Shown here: in pieces, positions 51,824 to 61,735 of the stretch
Layout: the number at the start of each line of letters is the position of its first letter
How positions within the stretch are numbered: position 1 is the stretch's first letter
NCBI GenBank assembly: GCA_019187225.1
Contig: JABAQQ010000014.1
Span: 62,001 to 126,000, forward strand
Source of the DNA: Saprospiraceae bacterium
GTDB taxonomy: Bacteria > Bacteroidota > Bacteroidia > Chitinophagales > Saprospiraceae
DNA length: 64,000 nt
Reading direction: 5' to 3'
Program-made: the position numbers and the translations under genes
Notes under the pieces: generated by a model
The model's input: only the letters and a program-made list of their open reading frames with translations
Told to the model about the DNA's origin: nothing
The model's database searches: none

Positions 51824-52351
51824 ATGTTCAACCTTAAATTTCTCGTTGCAGCGTTTTTAATAGCCTCTTTTAGCCAAACACCCTGTTTTTCACAGACTTA
51901 CAAACGAGACAGCGCACTTATTAAAGAACTTTCAATTCAAACCGCCCGGTACAAAAAAGCCTTTTTGGAAGACGATGTCGAAACGGCGATTGCCCTGACG
52001 CACCCCGAAATGGTGGAAAAAATAGGCGGGGTTGAAAGTATGCGTCAGTCTTTTGAGAAAGCGCAGGATCTGAAATCGCTGCATAAAATCCGGTATTCCG
52101 GGTTTGATTTTATACTTCCGGATTCAGTGCTGGTTTCGGAACAATCGTATCAAGCGGCATTTCCGGTTGTAATCACGACAAAATACGAAGACGGCTCGAC
52201 TTTAAATGACCGCAATGTCGTGATTGCTTACAGCGATATTGCCGTATCAAAATGGTATTTCTTAGTTGTCCCACACAAAGAGGGCGAAATGTCAAAACTA
52301 ATGCTGGACTTCGTGGATGATAACTTGATTATCCCTGAACTGAAGAATTGA
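51824..52351 (+). CDS. secreted protein of unknown function
   Basis: 175 aa with signal peptide (MFNLKFLVAAFLIASFSQTPCFSQ). The mature part is a compact alpha/beta sequence (ALIKELSIQTARYKKAFLEDDVETAIALTHPEMVEKIGG, then VLVSEQSYQAAFPVVITTKYEDGS, KWYFLVVPHK). It resembles the NTF2-like/SnoaL fold found in many secreted Bacteroidota proteins, which is an impression only. It is placed between miaB and the sigma-54 activator gene with two bases to the latter, so it may be cotranscribed. Confidence 0.8.
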   Translation: MFNLKFLVAAFLIASFSQTPCFSQTYKRDSALIKELSIQTARYKKAFLEDDVETAIALTHPEMVEKIGGVESMRQSFEKAQDLKSLHKIRYSGFDFILPDSVLVSEQSYQAAFPVVITTKYEDGSTLNDRNVVIAYSDIAVSKWYFLVVPHKEGEMSKLMLDFVDDNLIIPELKN

Positions 52352-52352
52352 A

Positions 52353-53636
52353 ATGTCCACCAACCTCCAATCCATAAAAGCCCGCTTCGGCATCGTCGGT
52401 ACTTCGCACCTGCTCGATGCCGCGCTCGAAACGGCCGTGCGCGTCGCGCCGACCGACCTCACCGTGCTCGTCATCGGCGAGAGCGGCGTGGGCAAGGAAG
52501 TCTTTTCCAAGATCATCCATTCCCTGAGCAGCCGCAAGCACAACGAATTCATCGCCATCAACTGCGGCGCCATTCCCGAAGGCACCATCAATTCAGAACT
52601 GTTCGGTCACGAAAAAGGCTCGTTCACCGGCGCCGTGGGCGATCGCAAAGGCTATTTCGAGACGGTGCACGGCGGCACGATCTTCCTCGACGAGATCAGC
52701 GAAATGCCACTCGATACCCAATCTTACCTGCTGCGCGTGCTCGAATCCGGTGAATTCATCCGCGTCGGCGCATCCAAGGTGCAAAAAACCGACGTGCGCG
52801 TCATCGCCGCTACCAACGTGGACTTGCAGGAACGCGTGCGCAAGGGCAAGTTCCGAGAAGACCTCTATTACCGCCTCAGCACCGTACCCATCAAAGTGCC
52901 GTCGCTGCAGGAGCGCCGCGAGGACATTGCTGTTTTATTCCGGAAATTTGCCCATGACTTTGCCGAAAAATACCGGATGCAACCCATACGCCTCGATGAA
53001 CGCGCCGAAATGGTACTGGAAAACTACCGTTGGCCGGGCAACATCCGCGAACTCAAAAACGTAGCCGAGCAACTTTCCGTCCTGTCCGAGAACCGGCTCA
53101 TCACGGCGGAAGATCTGGCGCGCACCATGCCGCAACTGTTCAACCGCCACCTGCCGGTGCCATCGGAGCGCAATGGCTTTTCAGCAACACACGGCGGTGA
53201 CTTTCAGGAGCGCGAACTGCTCTACAAGGTCTTGTTCGATATGAAAAACGATCTCAACGACCTGAAAACCATGTTCTATGAACTGGTTAAAAGCAACAAC
53301 CTGCGTATGCCGGAGTTGAGCGCAGCGCGGCAGTTGCGCCCCTCCTATCCTTCAGTCTCTTACCCGGCCGGCGAAACGATGCCTGCCGAGGAACCTTTTT
53401 ATCAACCGCTCGACAAAGACCGCATCATGCCTATTATCATCGAACCGGGTAAGACCTCGCCCGCCGGGTTTGATAAAAGCGATGTGGAGGACGAACCGCT
53501 GGCCATGGACGAGATCGAAAAGGAAGCCATCAAACGCGCACTGACCAAATACAAAGGCCGCCGCAAGGAAGCCGCCGAAGAATTGAAGATCAGCGAACGG
53601 ACTTTGTATCGGAAGATAAAGCAGTATGATCTTTGA
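52353..53636 (+). CDS. sigma-54-dependent transcriptional activator (AAA+ plus Fis-type HTH, no receiver domain)
   Basis: 427 aa. The AAA+ domain begins near residue 14 and has Walker A GESGVGKE (about 43), the sigma-54 contact loop as GSFTGA (the first A of GAFTGA replaced by S, a known variant), Walker B GGTIFLDEISEMP, FREDLYYRLSTVPI and the arginine-finger region. A linker of about 100 residues has YELVKSNNLR. A C-terminal Fis-like helix-turn-helix (RRKEAAEELKISERTLYRKIKQY) binds DNA. There is no N-terminal regulatory domain, so activity must be set by expression or by another protein. The gene starts 2 bp after the secreted protein gene. Confidence 0.94.
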   Translation: MSTNLQSIKARFGIVGTSHLLDAALETAVRVAPTDLTVLVIGESGVGKEVFSKIIHSLSSRKHNEFIAINCGAIPEGTINSELFGHEKGSFTGAVGDRKGYFETVHGGTIFLDEISEMPLDTQSYLLRVLESGEFIRVGASKVQKTDVRVIAATNVDLQERVRKGKFREDLYYRLSTVPIKVPSLQERREDIAVLFRKFAHDFAEKYRMQPIRLDERAEMVLENYRWPGNIRELKNVAEQLSVLSENRLITAEDLARTMPQLFNRHLPVPSERNGFSATHGGDFQERELLYKVLFDMKNDLNDLKTMFYELVKSNNLRMPELSAARQLRPSYPSVSYPAGETMPAEEPFYQPLDKDRIMPIIIEPGKTSPAGFDKSDVEDEPLAMDEIEKEAIKRALTKYKGRRKEAAEELKISERTLYRKIKQYDL

Positions 53637-53691
53637 CGGTGGACAGTAGACGGACAAAATCAGGTATGTCTACTCTACGCCGTCCACCGTG
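53635..53691 (+). repeat. heptanucleotide pair, GGTGGAC/GGTAGAC family
   Basis: Left arm 53635-53653 (GACGGTGGACAGTAGACGG) and inverted right arm 53674-53691 (TCTACGCCGTCCACCGTG). It starts within the stop codon of the sigma-54 activator gene, so the stop is almost part of the repeat. Confidence 0.75.
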
Positions 53692-53800
53692 TTAACATTT
53701 CCAAAAAGCCCACCTTCCCATACCGCATCTGCGGATATTTGCGCGTCTTTTTCACCCGTTTACCCGCCGTAGCCAACGGCGAAGACGGGCCAGCCCATTT

Positions 53801-53828
53801 ATCACTCATCCTTCATCACTCATTACTC
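53801..53828 (+). repeat. heptanucleotide array, ATCACTC family
   Basis: Four 7-bp units: ATCACTC, ATCCTTC, ATCACTC and ATTACTC, ending 7 bp before the start codon at 53836. No inverted arm is seen. Confidence 0.7.
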
Positions 53829-53835
53829 ATATCGG

Positions 53836-55272
53836 ATGAAACACACTATCACGCTCTTCCTTTTCGCAATTATCTCATTTTCAAGCCTTTTTGCCAATAG
53901 CGGAGGCTATAAGATCCGCGTCAAACTCGACAACTATCCGCACCAGTCGCTCACGCTTGGTTTCCACTACGGCGACAAACAATATGTAAAAGACACGGCA
54001 ACCGTGGATTCGGAAGGCTGGTTTACATTCGAAGCCGATACCTTGTTGCCTTGTGGCGTTTATTTGCTGGTACTCCAACCCGACAACTCCTTCATTCAGG
54101 TGTTGCTCCCGTCCGACGATCAGGATTTTGCTATGACTACCGATGCCAAAGACGCCGTGACCAATATGAAAGTAAAAGGCTCGGAGGATAACGATGTGTT
54201 TTACGAATACCTGCGTTACCTGAACAAATTGCGCCCCGAAGCCGACACCCTGCGCGCGCAACTCGGCAGGGCAAAAGGCCATCCCGCCGATAGCATCCGT
54301 TTGGCCGGTAAAATTTCCGAAATTGACAAGTCGGTAAAAAAATACCAGGGTGACCTGATCGCCAAACATCCCGGCTTCGTAAGCGCCAAAATTGTAAAGG
54401 CCAGTCTCGAACCGGAAGTGCCGGAGTTCAAAGGCGACGAAAAGGAAGTGCAGCGCAAAAAATACTTCTGGTATCGCGACCATTTTTTCGACAACGTGGA
54501 CCTCGCTGACCCCTGCCTGTTGCGCAGCCCTGTTCTACATCCCAAAATTGACCAGTTCGTCACCAAAGTAACCCCGCAACACCCTGACAGCGTCAACCTG
54601 GCGATTGATTACCTGGTGGGTAAAATGAAAGACAACAAAGAAAACTATAAATACTACCTCATCCATTTCCTGAACTATTACGCCAAGTCGAACCTCGTAG
54701 GCTTCGACGCCTGCTACGTCCATATAGCGAAAAAATACTACTGCTCCGGTCAGGCTACCTGGACTAAAAAGGAAGACGTCGAGAAAATCTGCGACAATGC
54801 CAACCGCCTCGAACCCATTCTCATCGGCAAGATCGCGCCCAACATCACTGTAATGGATCGCAACAACCAACCCCATAGCCTATGGGACGTGGACGCCGAC
54901 TACACCGTTCTTTTCTTCTGGGCGCCCGACTGCGGCCATTGCAAAAAAGCCGCGCCGCACATGGTCGAGTTTGCCAAAAAATTCAAAGGCCGGGGCGTAA
55001 AAGTGTTCTCCGTATGTACGGCAGTGGGTGACAAAGGCCCCGAATGCTGGAAAGGCGCGGAAGAAAAAGGATTTACCGACGATCTGTTCATGAACATGTC
55101 AGACCCTTATATCCGTAGCCGTTATAAAACCCTGTACGATGTGCAGACGACGCCGCAGATATTTATCCTCGACCGCAAACACGAAATCCTCTCCAAACGC
55201 ATCGGCGCCGAACAACTGGAAAACGTGATGGAAATGGTGATGAAATTCCAGGAAGAGAAGAAGCAAAAATGA
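53836..55272 (+). CDS. TlpA/ResA-like thioredoxin with large N-terminal domain
   Basis: 478 aa with a signal peptide (MKHTITLFLFAIISFSSLFA). Residues about 20-110 form a beta-rich domain like the DUF4369 modules of Bacteroidota thiol proteins. Residues about 110-335 are mostly helical, of the DUF5106 kind. The C-terminal thioredoxin domain (about 335-478) has the redox motif FWAPDCGHCKKAAPH (CGHC) and a cis-Pro region TTPQIFILDR. It probably works in periplasmic disulfide reduction or cytochrome maturation; the substrate is unknown. Confidence 0.92.
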   Translation: MKHTITLFLFAIISFSSLFANSGGYKIRVKLDNYPHQSLTLGFHYGDKQYVKDTATVDSEGWFTFEADTLLPCGVYLLVLQPDNSFIQVLLPSDDQDFAMTTDAKDAVTNMKVKGSEDNDVFYEYLRYLNKLRPEADTLRAQLGRAKGHPADSIRLAGKISEIDKSVKKYQGDLIAKHPGFVSAKIVKASLEPEVPEFKGDEKEVQRKKYFWYRDHFFDNVDLADPCLLRSPVLHPKIDQFVTKVTPQHPDSVNLAIDYLVGKMKDNKENYKYYLIHFLNYYAKSNLVGFDACYVHIAKKYYCSGQATWTKKEDVEKICDNANRLEPILIGKIAPNITVMDRNNQPHSLWDVDADYTVLFFWAPDCGHCKKAAPHMVEFAKKFKGRGVKVFSVCTAVGDKGPECWKGAEEKGFTDDLFMNMSDPYIRSRYKTLYDVQTTPQIFILDRKHEILSKRIGAEQLENVMEMVMKFQEEKKQK

Positions 55273-55361
55273 GTTCTTGGTTGCTGGTTGTTGGTTGCTG
55301 GTTAATAGTAATAGTTCCTGGTTGTCGTATCGCACGCAGCGAACAACCAAGAACCAAGAAC
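55272..55361 (+). repeat. heptanucleotide array, GTTGCTG/GTTGTTG family, with inverted right arm
   Basis: Units GTTCTTG, GTTGCTG, GTTGTTG, GTTGCTG, then decaying copies, run from 55272. The right arm at 55341-55361 (GAACAACCAAGAACCAAGAAC) is inverted. The array begins at the last base of the thioredoxin stop codon and reaches the convergent selD stop. Confidence 0.8.
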
Positions 55362-56431
55362 TACAATACTGTTATTGAGACCATTTGCCTTTCTATAAAA
55401 AATCCGAACGGTTGCAGGTCGTATCCTTCTTCCGCAGCCACCTTTTGAAACTCCGCCTCGAAACCAGGCTCTACCGCCACGAGCAGGCCACCACTTGTCT
55501 GCGGGTCAGCGAGAATCTTCCGTTTGTAATCGTCAGCCCCGGCGATTTTGTGGCCATAACTGTCCCAATTGCGGTTGGTGCCACCCGGCACACATTTTTG
55601 TTCCAGGTAAAAATCCAGAATACCACGATCAATGGTCGGCACTTCGTCGAAATGAATGATGGCGCTGGCGTCGCTGGCGTCGCACATTTCTGACAAATGC
55701 CCCAGCAGCCCGAAACCGGTCACGTCGGTCATGGCTTTGACGAACGAAAACAGGCCGAAACGCTCGCCCGCTTTGTTGAGTTTCTTCATGCTGTCGGGCG
55801 CGATATGAGCGTGTTCGGGTTTTAAAACGCCTTTTTTCTGCGCCGTCGTCAGGATTCCCACGCCAAGTGGCTTGGTCAGGAACAATTTGCAACCTGGTAT
55901 GGCGCCGCCGTTTTTTTTCAAATTTTCGATTTTCAAACGCCCCGTCACAGCCAGGCCGAATATCGGCTCCGGGCTGTCTATGCTATGGCCGCCCGCCAGC
56001 GGTATGCCCACTTCGGAACATGCAGAACGGGCGCCTTCGATCACTTCGTTGGCCACTTCCGGTAGCAGTGTGTTCACCGGCCAGCCGAGAATGGCTATTG
56101 CGAGCAATGGAGTGCCTCCCATGGCATACACGTCGCTGATGGCGTTGACCGAAGCGATGCGCCCGAAGTCTGCCGGGTCGTCTACAATGGGCATGAAAAA
56201 ATCGGTGGTGCTCACCACCGCCGTGCCGTCGCCGAGGTCGTACACAGCGGCATCGTCGCGCTCTTCGTTGCCCACGAGCAATTGCGGAAACTGCTGCGAC
56301 AGGGTACCGGATTTCAGGATGTGGTCCAGCACGGAAGGCGCAATCTTACAGCCGCAACCCGCACCATGGGAGTATTGGGTAAGGCGAAAGGTCGGGGATT
56401 GAGGGTCGGGGGTTGAGGGTTGTTCGTGCAT
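55361..56431 (-). CDS. selD: selenide, water dikinase (selenophosphate synthase)
   Basis: 356 aa. It makes selenophosphate for tRNA selenation. The catalytic loop [14 protein letters not shown] (Cys at about 25-28, Lys next to it) is in Cys rather than selenocysteine form. Further motifs are [50 protein letters not shown] and a C-terminal [10 protein letters not shown]. The N-terminus [11 protein letters not shown] before the conserved RLTQYS is encoded by heptanucleotide repeats (56390-56424), an unusual origin for a start region. No selA, selB or ybbB was seen in the window, so the use of selenophosphate cannot be judged here. Confidence 0.95.
   Translation of the reverse strand: MHEQPSTPDPQSPTFRLTQYSHGAGCGCKIAPSVLDHILKSGTLSQQFPQLLVGNEERDDAAVYDLGDGTAVVSTTDFFMPIVDDPADFGRIASVNAISDVYAMGGTPLLAIAILGWPVNTLLPEVANEVIEGARSACSEVGIPLAGGHSIDSPEPIFGLAVTGRLKIENLKKNGGAIPGCKLFLTKPLGVGILTTAQKKGVLKPEHAHIAPDSMKKLNKAGERFGLFSFVKAMTDVTGFGLLGHLSEMCDASDASAIIHFDEVPTIDRGILDFYLEQKCVPGGTNRNWDSYGHKIAGADDYKRKILADPQTSGGLLVAVEPGFEAEFQKVAAEEGYDLQPFGFFIERQMVSITVL
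56390..56424 (+). repeat. heptanucleotide array in the selD N-terminus, GGTCGGG/GGTTGAG family
   Basis: Five 7-bp units (GGTCGGG, GATTGAG, GGTCGGG, GGTTGAG, GGTTGTT) lie within the first codons of selD, read in the opposite direction as [10 protein letters not shown]. Confidence 0.75.
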
Positions 56432-56441
56432 TATATATCGT

Positions 56442-58724
56442 TCAAAACTGATACGTCACGCTCAGCGCCGGGATGATTGGCAACTGATCTACCCGGCTGT
56501 ACCGCACGCGGTCGAAATAAAAGATGTTATTGCGATCATAGGTATTGGTGCAGGAAGCGGTGATCTCGAGATGGCTGTACTTGGAAAAGCGGAATGTACG
56601 CTTCACTGACAAGTCGAGGCGGTGATAGTAGGGCAGTCGTCCGCCGTTGCGCTCGTCGGCATAGACGATACCGAGATCGGGGTTGCCGGTCAGCACATCG
56701 GTGCCTACGCCTTCTCCGAAGCCGAAGGAAGTGTAGAATCCCTGCGTGAGCGTGAAGGGGAAACCGGAACCGAAATTCCAGCGGGCGCCGAGTTCCCACT
56801 CGTTCTTTTTGCCCATCTGGTAGGTGGTGACGATGTTCAGGTTGTGGCGGCGGTCAAACACCGGCGGATATTCCTGTTCTCCGTCGTTGCGGGTAACGAA
56901 ACCCAGCGAATAGGCGCCCCAGATATAGGCGCGTTTCCATTCGATCTTCATCGAGAGGTCGAGGCCGTAGGCGTCGCCGGTTTCGATGATATAGTTGGGA
57001 TCGGTCAGCTCTAATTTGTTGCGGTTCAAGCCGATGAGTTGGTTGAATCTTTTGTAATAGCCTTCGATGTTGAGGTCGAAATTTTTAGTCACGTCCACTT
57101 CGAATCCCGCCACGCCGTGAATGGATTTTTGCAGGCGGCTATCTGCGCGTTCCGTTGTGGAGCCGGGCTTGTAAAGCGCTTCTTCCGGTCCGGAGAGAAA
57201 ACCCACGAAGAGGTTGACGATGTCGCGTTCGTTGATGGTGGAGAGCAGGTTTTGGGAATACAGGCCGCCGGCGGCTTTGAAGCGCAGGTTGTCGGTAATG
57301 TTGTATTTCAAGCCCAGGCGCGGTTCGGGCGACACATCGTTGAGCGACTGGTAGTACTGCAAACGGAAACCGGGTTCGATGACGAGCGGACCGATTTTGC
57401 GTTTCCAGCGCAGGTAGCCACTGATCTCGGTCGTATTCTGATCCTGGTCAATGGTCAGGTTCCTGAAATTGGTGAATTCGAAGTCCGTTTGGAAACCCGT
57501 TAGTTCGAGACCGTATTCTAATTCGTTGTTCCTGCCAAAATTGGTGAAGTTCAGACCGGCATAATAACCCGATATACCGCTGGTGCGCGGTTTGCGGTCG
57601 GATTCTTCGATGCGTGAATCGTATTTGGAATAGGTAAACGTGCCGTTGATGATCGTACTGGAGTTGGTCGGCACCAGGGTAAAATCCATGCCGCCGCCGC
57701 CACTTTGCCACTCGAAATCGGTGATGGGATAATCCACGCCGTCGTCGTAACTGAAACCGAAAAAGTTGAGCTTGCTGCCGTTGCCGGTGAGCAGCGATAA
57801 TTTACCGTAGAAATCGCGATAGTCGAAGGGAATGCCAACCGAATCGTTGACATAGCTGTAGAGTTTGTCGTCGAATTGGTTGATAAGCGCCTGTTTGCCC
57901 GTCAGCACGAATGAAATACTGCTGCCGCCTTCTTCTTTGAGTGGCACAATCGGGCCTTCAATGATGGCGCGTGCCTGGTAAGGGCTCACAGAAGCCAGAC
58001 CCGAAAGGCGTTTGCGGTTGCCTTCGCGGGTTTTGACGTCCACGATGGCTGAAATACGCCCGCCGTAATCGGCGTTGAAGCCGCCGGTAAGTACATCCAC
58101 GTTGCGGATGAGTTCGGTCTCGAATACCGAGAAGAAGCCGATGCTGTGGAAGGGGTTGTAGATCGTCATGCCGTCGAGCAGGATGCGGTTTTGTACCGGA
58201 GAACCGCCGCGGATGTAGAGCTGCCCGCCCTGGTCACCGGTAAAGATCACGCCCGGCAGCACCGTGAGGTATTGCGCGATGTCGGCCTGACCGCCCGCCG
58301 AAGGCAGGGAGCGAATCTGTTTGGGCGTCACCTGCAATTTGGAGATTTGAACATCAGCCCTGGCCTGTTCTTTTTTTCCGCTGATGGTGATCTCTTCCAA
58401 CTGCTGACCGCTTTCCGCGATATAGATGTTCTGGAATAATATCTCGTTGCGTTTTACCGTAATATCTCCCGACCAGGTATCGTAACCGGTGAGCGACACC
58501 ATCAGTTTGTATTGACCAACCGGTATGTCGGAAATGGAAAAAAAGCCGTTGATATCTGAAATTGTGCCCAGGCCGGCCCCCTCGATGCGCACTGTGGCAA
58601 AGCCGACAGCTTGGGCTGTCCCTTTGTCGTAAATGTTACCGCGCACCGTACCCTTTTCGATCTTTTGCGCTGAAAGTGAAGCATTTAGCAAGATTATTAC
58701 AAAGCAACTCAGGAGATTTCTCAT
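56442..58724 (-). CDS. TonB-dependent receptor with carboxypeptidase-like regulatory domain
   Basis: 760 aa with signal peptide ([20 protein letters not shown]). Residues about 24-105 form the carboxypeptidase-regulatory-like domain ([21 protein letters not shown]). A plug domain (about 115-225) contains [21 protein letters not shown] and [19 protein letters not shown], then a 22-strand-type barrel ending ALSVTYQF, the C-terminal aromatic signal. No SusD partner is adjacent, so it is not a polysaccharide-utilisation pair. The ligand is unknown. It is followed by selD, 11 bp away on the same strand, so both may lie on one transcript. Confidence 0.93.
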   Translation of the reverse strand: MRNLLSCFVIILLNASLSAQKIEKGTVRGNIYDKGTAQAVGFATVRIEGAGLGTISDINGFFSISDIPVGQYKLMVSLTGYDTWSGDITVKRNEILFQNIYIAESGQQLEEITISGKKEQARADVQISKLQVTPKQIRSLPSAGGQADIAQYLTVLPGVIFTGDQGGQLYIRGGSPVQNRILLDGMTIYNPFHSIGFFSVFETELIRNVDVLTGGFNADYGGRISAIVDVKTREGNRKRLSGLASVSPYQARAIIEGPIVPLKEEGGSSISFVLTGKQALINQFDDKLYSYVNDSVGIPFDYRDFYGKLSLLTGNGSKLNFFGFSYDDGVDYPITDFEWQSGGGGMDFTLVPTNSSTIINGTFTYSKYDSRIEESDRKPRTSGISGYYAGLNFTNFGRNNELEYGLELTGFQTDFEFTNFRNLTIDQDQNTTEISGYLRWKRKIGPLVIEPGFRLQYYQSLNDVSPEPRLGLKYNITDNLRFKAAGGLYSQNLLSTINERDIVNLFVGFLSGPEEALYKPGSTTERADSRLQKSIHGVAGFEVDVTKNFDLNIEGYYKRFNQLIGLNRNKLELTDPNYIIETGDAYGLDLSMKIEWKRAYIWGAYSLGFVTRNDGEQEYPPVFDRRHNLNIVTTYQMGKKNEWELGARWNFGSGFPFTLTQGFYTSFGFGEGVGTDVLTGNPDLGIVYADERNGGRLPYYHRLDLSVKRTFRFSKYSHLEITASCTNTYDRNNIFYFDRVRYSRVDQLPIIPALSVTYQF

Positions 58725-58748
58725 TGAAATTTATGTGTTTGGCGGCGG

Positions 58749-58756
58749 CAAAGATA
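58749..58756 (-). promoter_or_regulatory. TATCTTTG promoter box for the TonB receptor
   Basis: The minus strand reads TATCTTTG (58756-58749), a perfect TAnnTTTG, about 25 bp before the ATG at 58724. This predicts a short leader. Confidence 0.6.
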
Positions 58757-58818
58757 GCTGTACCGTCAAAAATAGCCAGTATGGAAAAAGATAGTTGGAG
58801 ACATTTGCCCCGCAAACC

Positions 58819-60018
58819 ATGAATACTTACGACATTCTTATCGCCGGCGGCGGCATCGTTGGCCTCGCCACCGCCCTCCAACTCCAGCGCCATCACACCC
58901 GCCTGCGCATTGCCGTGCTGGAAAAAGAAAACAGGGTCGCCACCCATCAGAGCAGCCGCAACAGCGGCGTCATCCACAGCGGGATTTATTACAAACCCGG
59001 AAGCCTCCGGGCGACGAATTGCAAACGTGGTTATGACCTGTTGCTTCAATTCTGCAAAGAGAACGGCGTTCCGTTCGAGATTTGCGGGAAGATCATCGTG
59101 GCGGCAACGGAAGAGGAACGCGGGCAATTGGATTCAATATTCAGGCGTGGACTCGAAAACGGCCTGCAGGGCATCCGCAAGATCGGACCGGATGAAGCCA
59201 GGGAAATAGAGCCGCACGTTCATGCCAAAGAAGCCGTATGGGTGCCCCAAGCGGGCATCGTGGATTACGGCGCAGTGGCGCGCAAATACGCAGAACTGAT
59301 ACAGTCGAATGGCGGGGTGATTGAAACCAGCCAAAAGGTGACCGCCATTCGGAAAACTGAAAAAGAGGTTGTCGTCCAAACGGAGCACCGGGAATTTGCG
59401 GGAAAAATCTTTGTCAACTGCGGAGGCCTGTACTCGGACAAAATTGCACGGCTGACCGGCGAACGCCCCGATCTGCAAATCCTGCCGTTTCGGGGCGAAT
59501 TCTACGAACTCAAACCTGAAAAAGAACATCTCGTCCGCAACCTTATTTATCCCGTGCCCAATCCGAATTTTCCTTTCCTCGGCGTGCATTTTACCCGGAT
59601 GATCGGCGGCGGCATAGAAGCCGGCCCCAATGCAGTTTTAGCCTTCCGGCGGGAGGGATACTCCCGTTGGGATTTGAATATCCGGGAATTGGCCGAAACG
59701 CTGGCATTCCCCGGTTTCAGGAAGATCGCCCGAAAATACTGGCGCGACGGCTGGACGGAAATGAAACGCTCCTATTCAAAGCGGTATTTTGTCCTTGCTT
59801 TGCAACGCCTTGTGCCGGAAATTTCGGCGGAGGACACGACTCCGGGCCGCTCCGGCGTCCGCGCCATGGCATGCGACTGCGCGGGCAACCTGCTCGACGA
59901 TTTTCTCATTCTGACACGGCCGGGTATCGTCAATGTATGCAACGCCCCCAGTCCGGCGGCGACGGCTTCGTTAGCAGTGGGAGAAACGGTAGCGGAGAGG
60001 GTGTTGTCGCTGATCTAA
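58819..60018 (+). CDS. lhgO: L-2-hydroxyglutarate oxidase
   Basis: 399 aa FAD enzyme that oxidises L-2-hydroxyglutarate to 2-oxoglutarate. The N-terminal Rossmann motif is DILIAGGGIVGLATALQLQ. Further motifs are THQSSRNSGVIHSGIYYKPGS, VDYGAVARKYAEL, FVNCGGLYSDKIARLTG, PFRGEFYEL, FLGVHFTRMIGGGIEAGPNAVL and SGVRAMACDCAGNLLDDF. These match LhgO/YgaF over the full length, including the membrane-associated part. The ATG at 58819 fits the family better than the upstream one at 58795. Confidence 0.94.
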   Translation: MNTYDILIAGGGIVGLATALQLQRHHTRLRIAVLEKENRVATHQSSRNSGVIHSGIYYKPGSLRATNCKRGYDLLLQFCKENGVPFEICGKIIVAATEEERGQLDSIFRRGLENGLQGIRKIGPDEAREIEPHVHAKEAVWVPQAGIVDYGAVARKYAELIQSNGGVIETSQKVTAIRKTEKEVVVQTEHREFAGKIFVNCGGLYSDKIARLTGERPDLQILPFRGEFYELKPEKEHLVRNLIYPVPNPNFPFLGVHFTRMIGGGIEAGPNAVLAFRREGYSRWDLNIRELAETLAFPGFRKIARKYWRDGWTEMKRSYSKRYFVLALQRLVPEISAEDTTPGRSGVRAMACDCAGNLLDDFLILTRPGIVNVCNAPSPAATASLAVGETVAERVLSLI

Positions 60019-60045
60019 ACAAATTAACTACGGCGGCGAAATGAC

Positions 60046-61572
60046 TTACTTTCGCCTGCAAACAACGATCCGCGGATACCGTACTTCGGGCTGTAGATAG
60101 GAACAATCCCAGGCAGGCGTCAACTTCTGCATTTCACGGATGAAATTACGCGGATACATGGTGCTGATGTACAGCACCGGATCGCGTTCGATGTGCTTTT
60201 GGATGGAATCCAATGGCACGGCGCGTACTTTTTTATGTTGTGCGTATATCGGCACGTCATAAGGCTCGGAAGTTTCTATGATCAGAGTAGCGCTGGCATA
60301 TTTCTGACGAAACAGATCGAGTTCGCGGTTGGGTGCATAGAGGTACTGGTAATAATTGTAGTTCAGGTCCTGATACCGCACCAATTTGTCCAATCCCTGT
60401 TCCAGCGTTTGCCGGGTTTTGTAAACGGCATAGGGATAACACAAGAGGCAGTAAATGGCCGGCAAAACCATTGCCACGCGTTGCCAGGGCGATTTCATCC
60501 CGATCTTATCCGTCGCGCTGATCCAGCCGAGTGTCAGCAGGAGCACAAAAGCGGGTAATTGTACCAGAAAAGCGCGCAGCGGCGGGTTGTCGCCCCTCAA
60601 AGCGGAAAATAGAAATGGCAGAAAAAATACGCCTGCGAGCAAGATCGCCTGCCGTCGGCGCAACCCTGCTTCCTGTACTGCAAACCACCAACCCGGCAGC
60701 AGCAGCAACAAGAGCATCCAGCGCCAACTGAAAAAATGCTCCAGGGTGGTGGCCATATTGCCGAAATGTTCGCCGCGAAATGCGCCACTACCTGCCACAT
60801 ATTCATTGTTGAATATACGATCCAATACGGGGACATACCAGGCTATCGCTATAAGTGTACCTGCCACCATCGCTCCTCCGAACCACAGCGCAGCCGCGCG
60901 CCCGATCGGTTCCCGCCAGTTGCAGGTCAGCAAAGCCATTGCACCGACCGATAAAACGAAATAAAGATTGGATGGAATGGTATAGAGCAAGACAGCGGTC
61001 GAAAGAGCAACCAGCACACTTACATGGAAAGAAATGTGCTTTTTTTGAAAAAGATTCAGCGCACCGAACAACAGTCCACTGCCAGCCAGCATCGTAAGCG
61101 CATAACCGCGCACCTGAAATGCGAAATTCCCGAAAGTGATGCCACTCAGCAAGAGTAAAACAGCGATGCCGCCTGCATGCCAACCCCAATTTTTTGAGGC
61201 TGCCTGCCACAATAATCCGGCGGTTGCAGCAGAAAGCAATCCAGGCAACAACCGTAGCCTCCAGGCATCATCGAGCAAAGCGCCCATATCCCCGCAACCG
61301 GGCAATTGCACCCACAACCAGTGCAGCACATTGGCAAAAATATGGTTGTTCGGAACGTGATAATCTGTCAAAACGACCGACAAACCTTTGAATACAAAAA
61401 ACCGCAGCGAATAAATCTCATCGTTCCAAAGATCTTCGTTGCCGTGCAACCAGGCAGCGTGAGCGAACAAGAGGAGGCCCATTGCAGATAACAGCCAGGG
61501 CAAGGCGGAGGAAGGCTTTTCGTCCGGAGCAGTTGCTGGACGCAGGGGCGGCGACTTGCGTGAAGTGGACAT
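60046..61572 (-). CDS. polytopic membrane protein, GT39-like (possible glycosyl- or mannosyltransferase)
   Basis: 508 aa with about ten transmembrane helices. The first loop holds LHGNEDLWNDEIYSLRFF and HVPNNHIFANVLHWL, whose acidic DE pair and NNH resemble the catalytic loop of PMT/ArnT (GT-C) glycosyltransferases. The C-terminal 130 residues form an extracytoplasmic domain. No acceptor can be named. The start ATG at 61572 is within a divergent intergenic region shared with a polysaccharide deacetylase gene, which supports work in surface polysaccharide. Confidence 0.8.
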   Translation of the reverse strand: MSTSRKSPPLRPATAPDEKPSSALPWLLSAMGLLLFAHAAWLHGNEDLWNDEIYSLRFFVFKGLSVVLTDYHVPNNHIFANVLHWLWVQLPGCGDMGALLDDAWRLRLLPGLLSAATAGLLWQAASKNWGWHAGGIAVLLLLSGITFGNFAFQVRGYALTMLAGSGLLFGALNLFQKKHISFHVSVLVALSTAVLLYTIPSNLYFVLSVGAMALLTCNWREPIGRAAALWFGGAMVAGTLIAIAWYVPVLDRIFNNEYVAGSGAFRGEHFGNMATTLEHFFSWRWMLLLLLLPGWWFAVQEAGLRRRQAILLAGVFFLPFLFSALRGDNPPLRAFLVQLPAFVLLLTLGWISATDKIGMKSPWQRVAMVLPAIYCLLCYPYAVYKTRQTLEQGLDKLVRYQDLNYNYYQYLYAPNRELDLFRQKYASATLIIETSEPYDVPIYAQHKKVRAVPLDSIQKHIERDPVLYISTMYPRNFIREMQKLTPAWDCSYLQPEVRYPRIVVCRRK

Positions 61573-61735
61573 TTGAAACGGATGGCTAATGAAGGTTGAT
61601 CCGACGCGACAAGATAGGCATTCCACCAGGTCGCAAGTGCCGCAACCTCAAAAAACGCTTGATTGCATGGATCGTTATGGAATTCAAAACCCATCGTATT
61701 TTGCGCCACTGCTTCAAACGGCGTATGCTTTCTCT

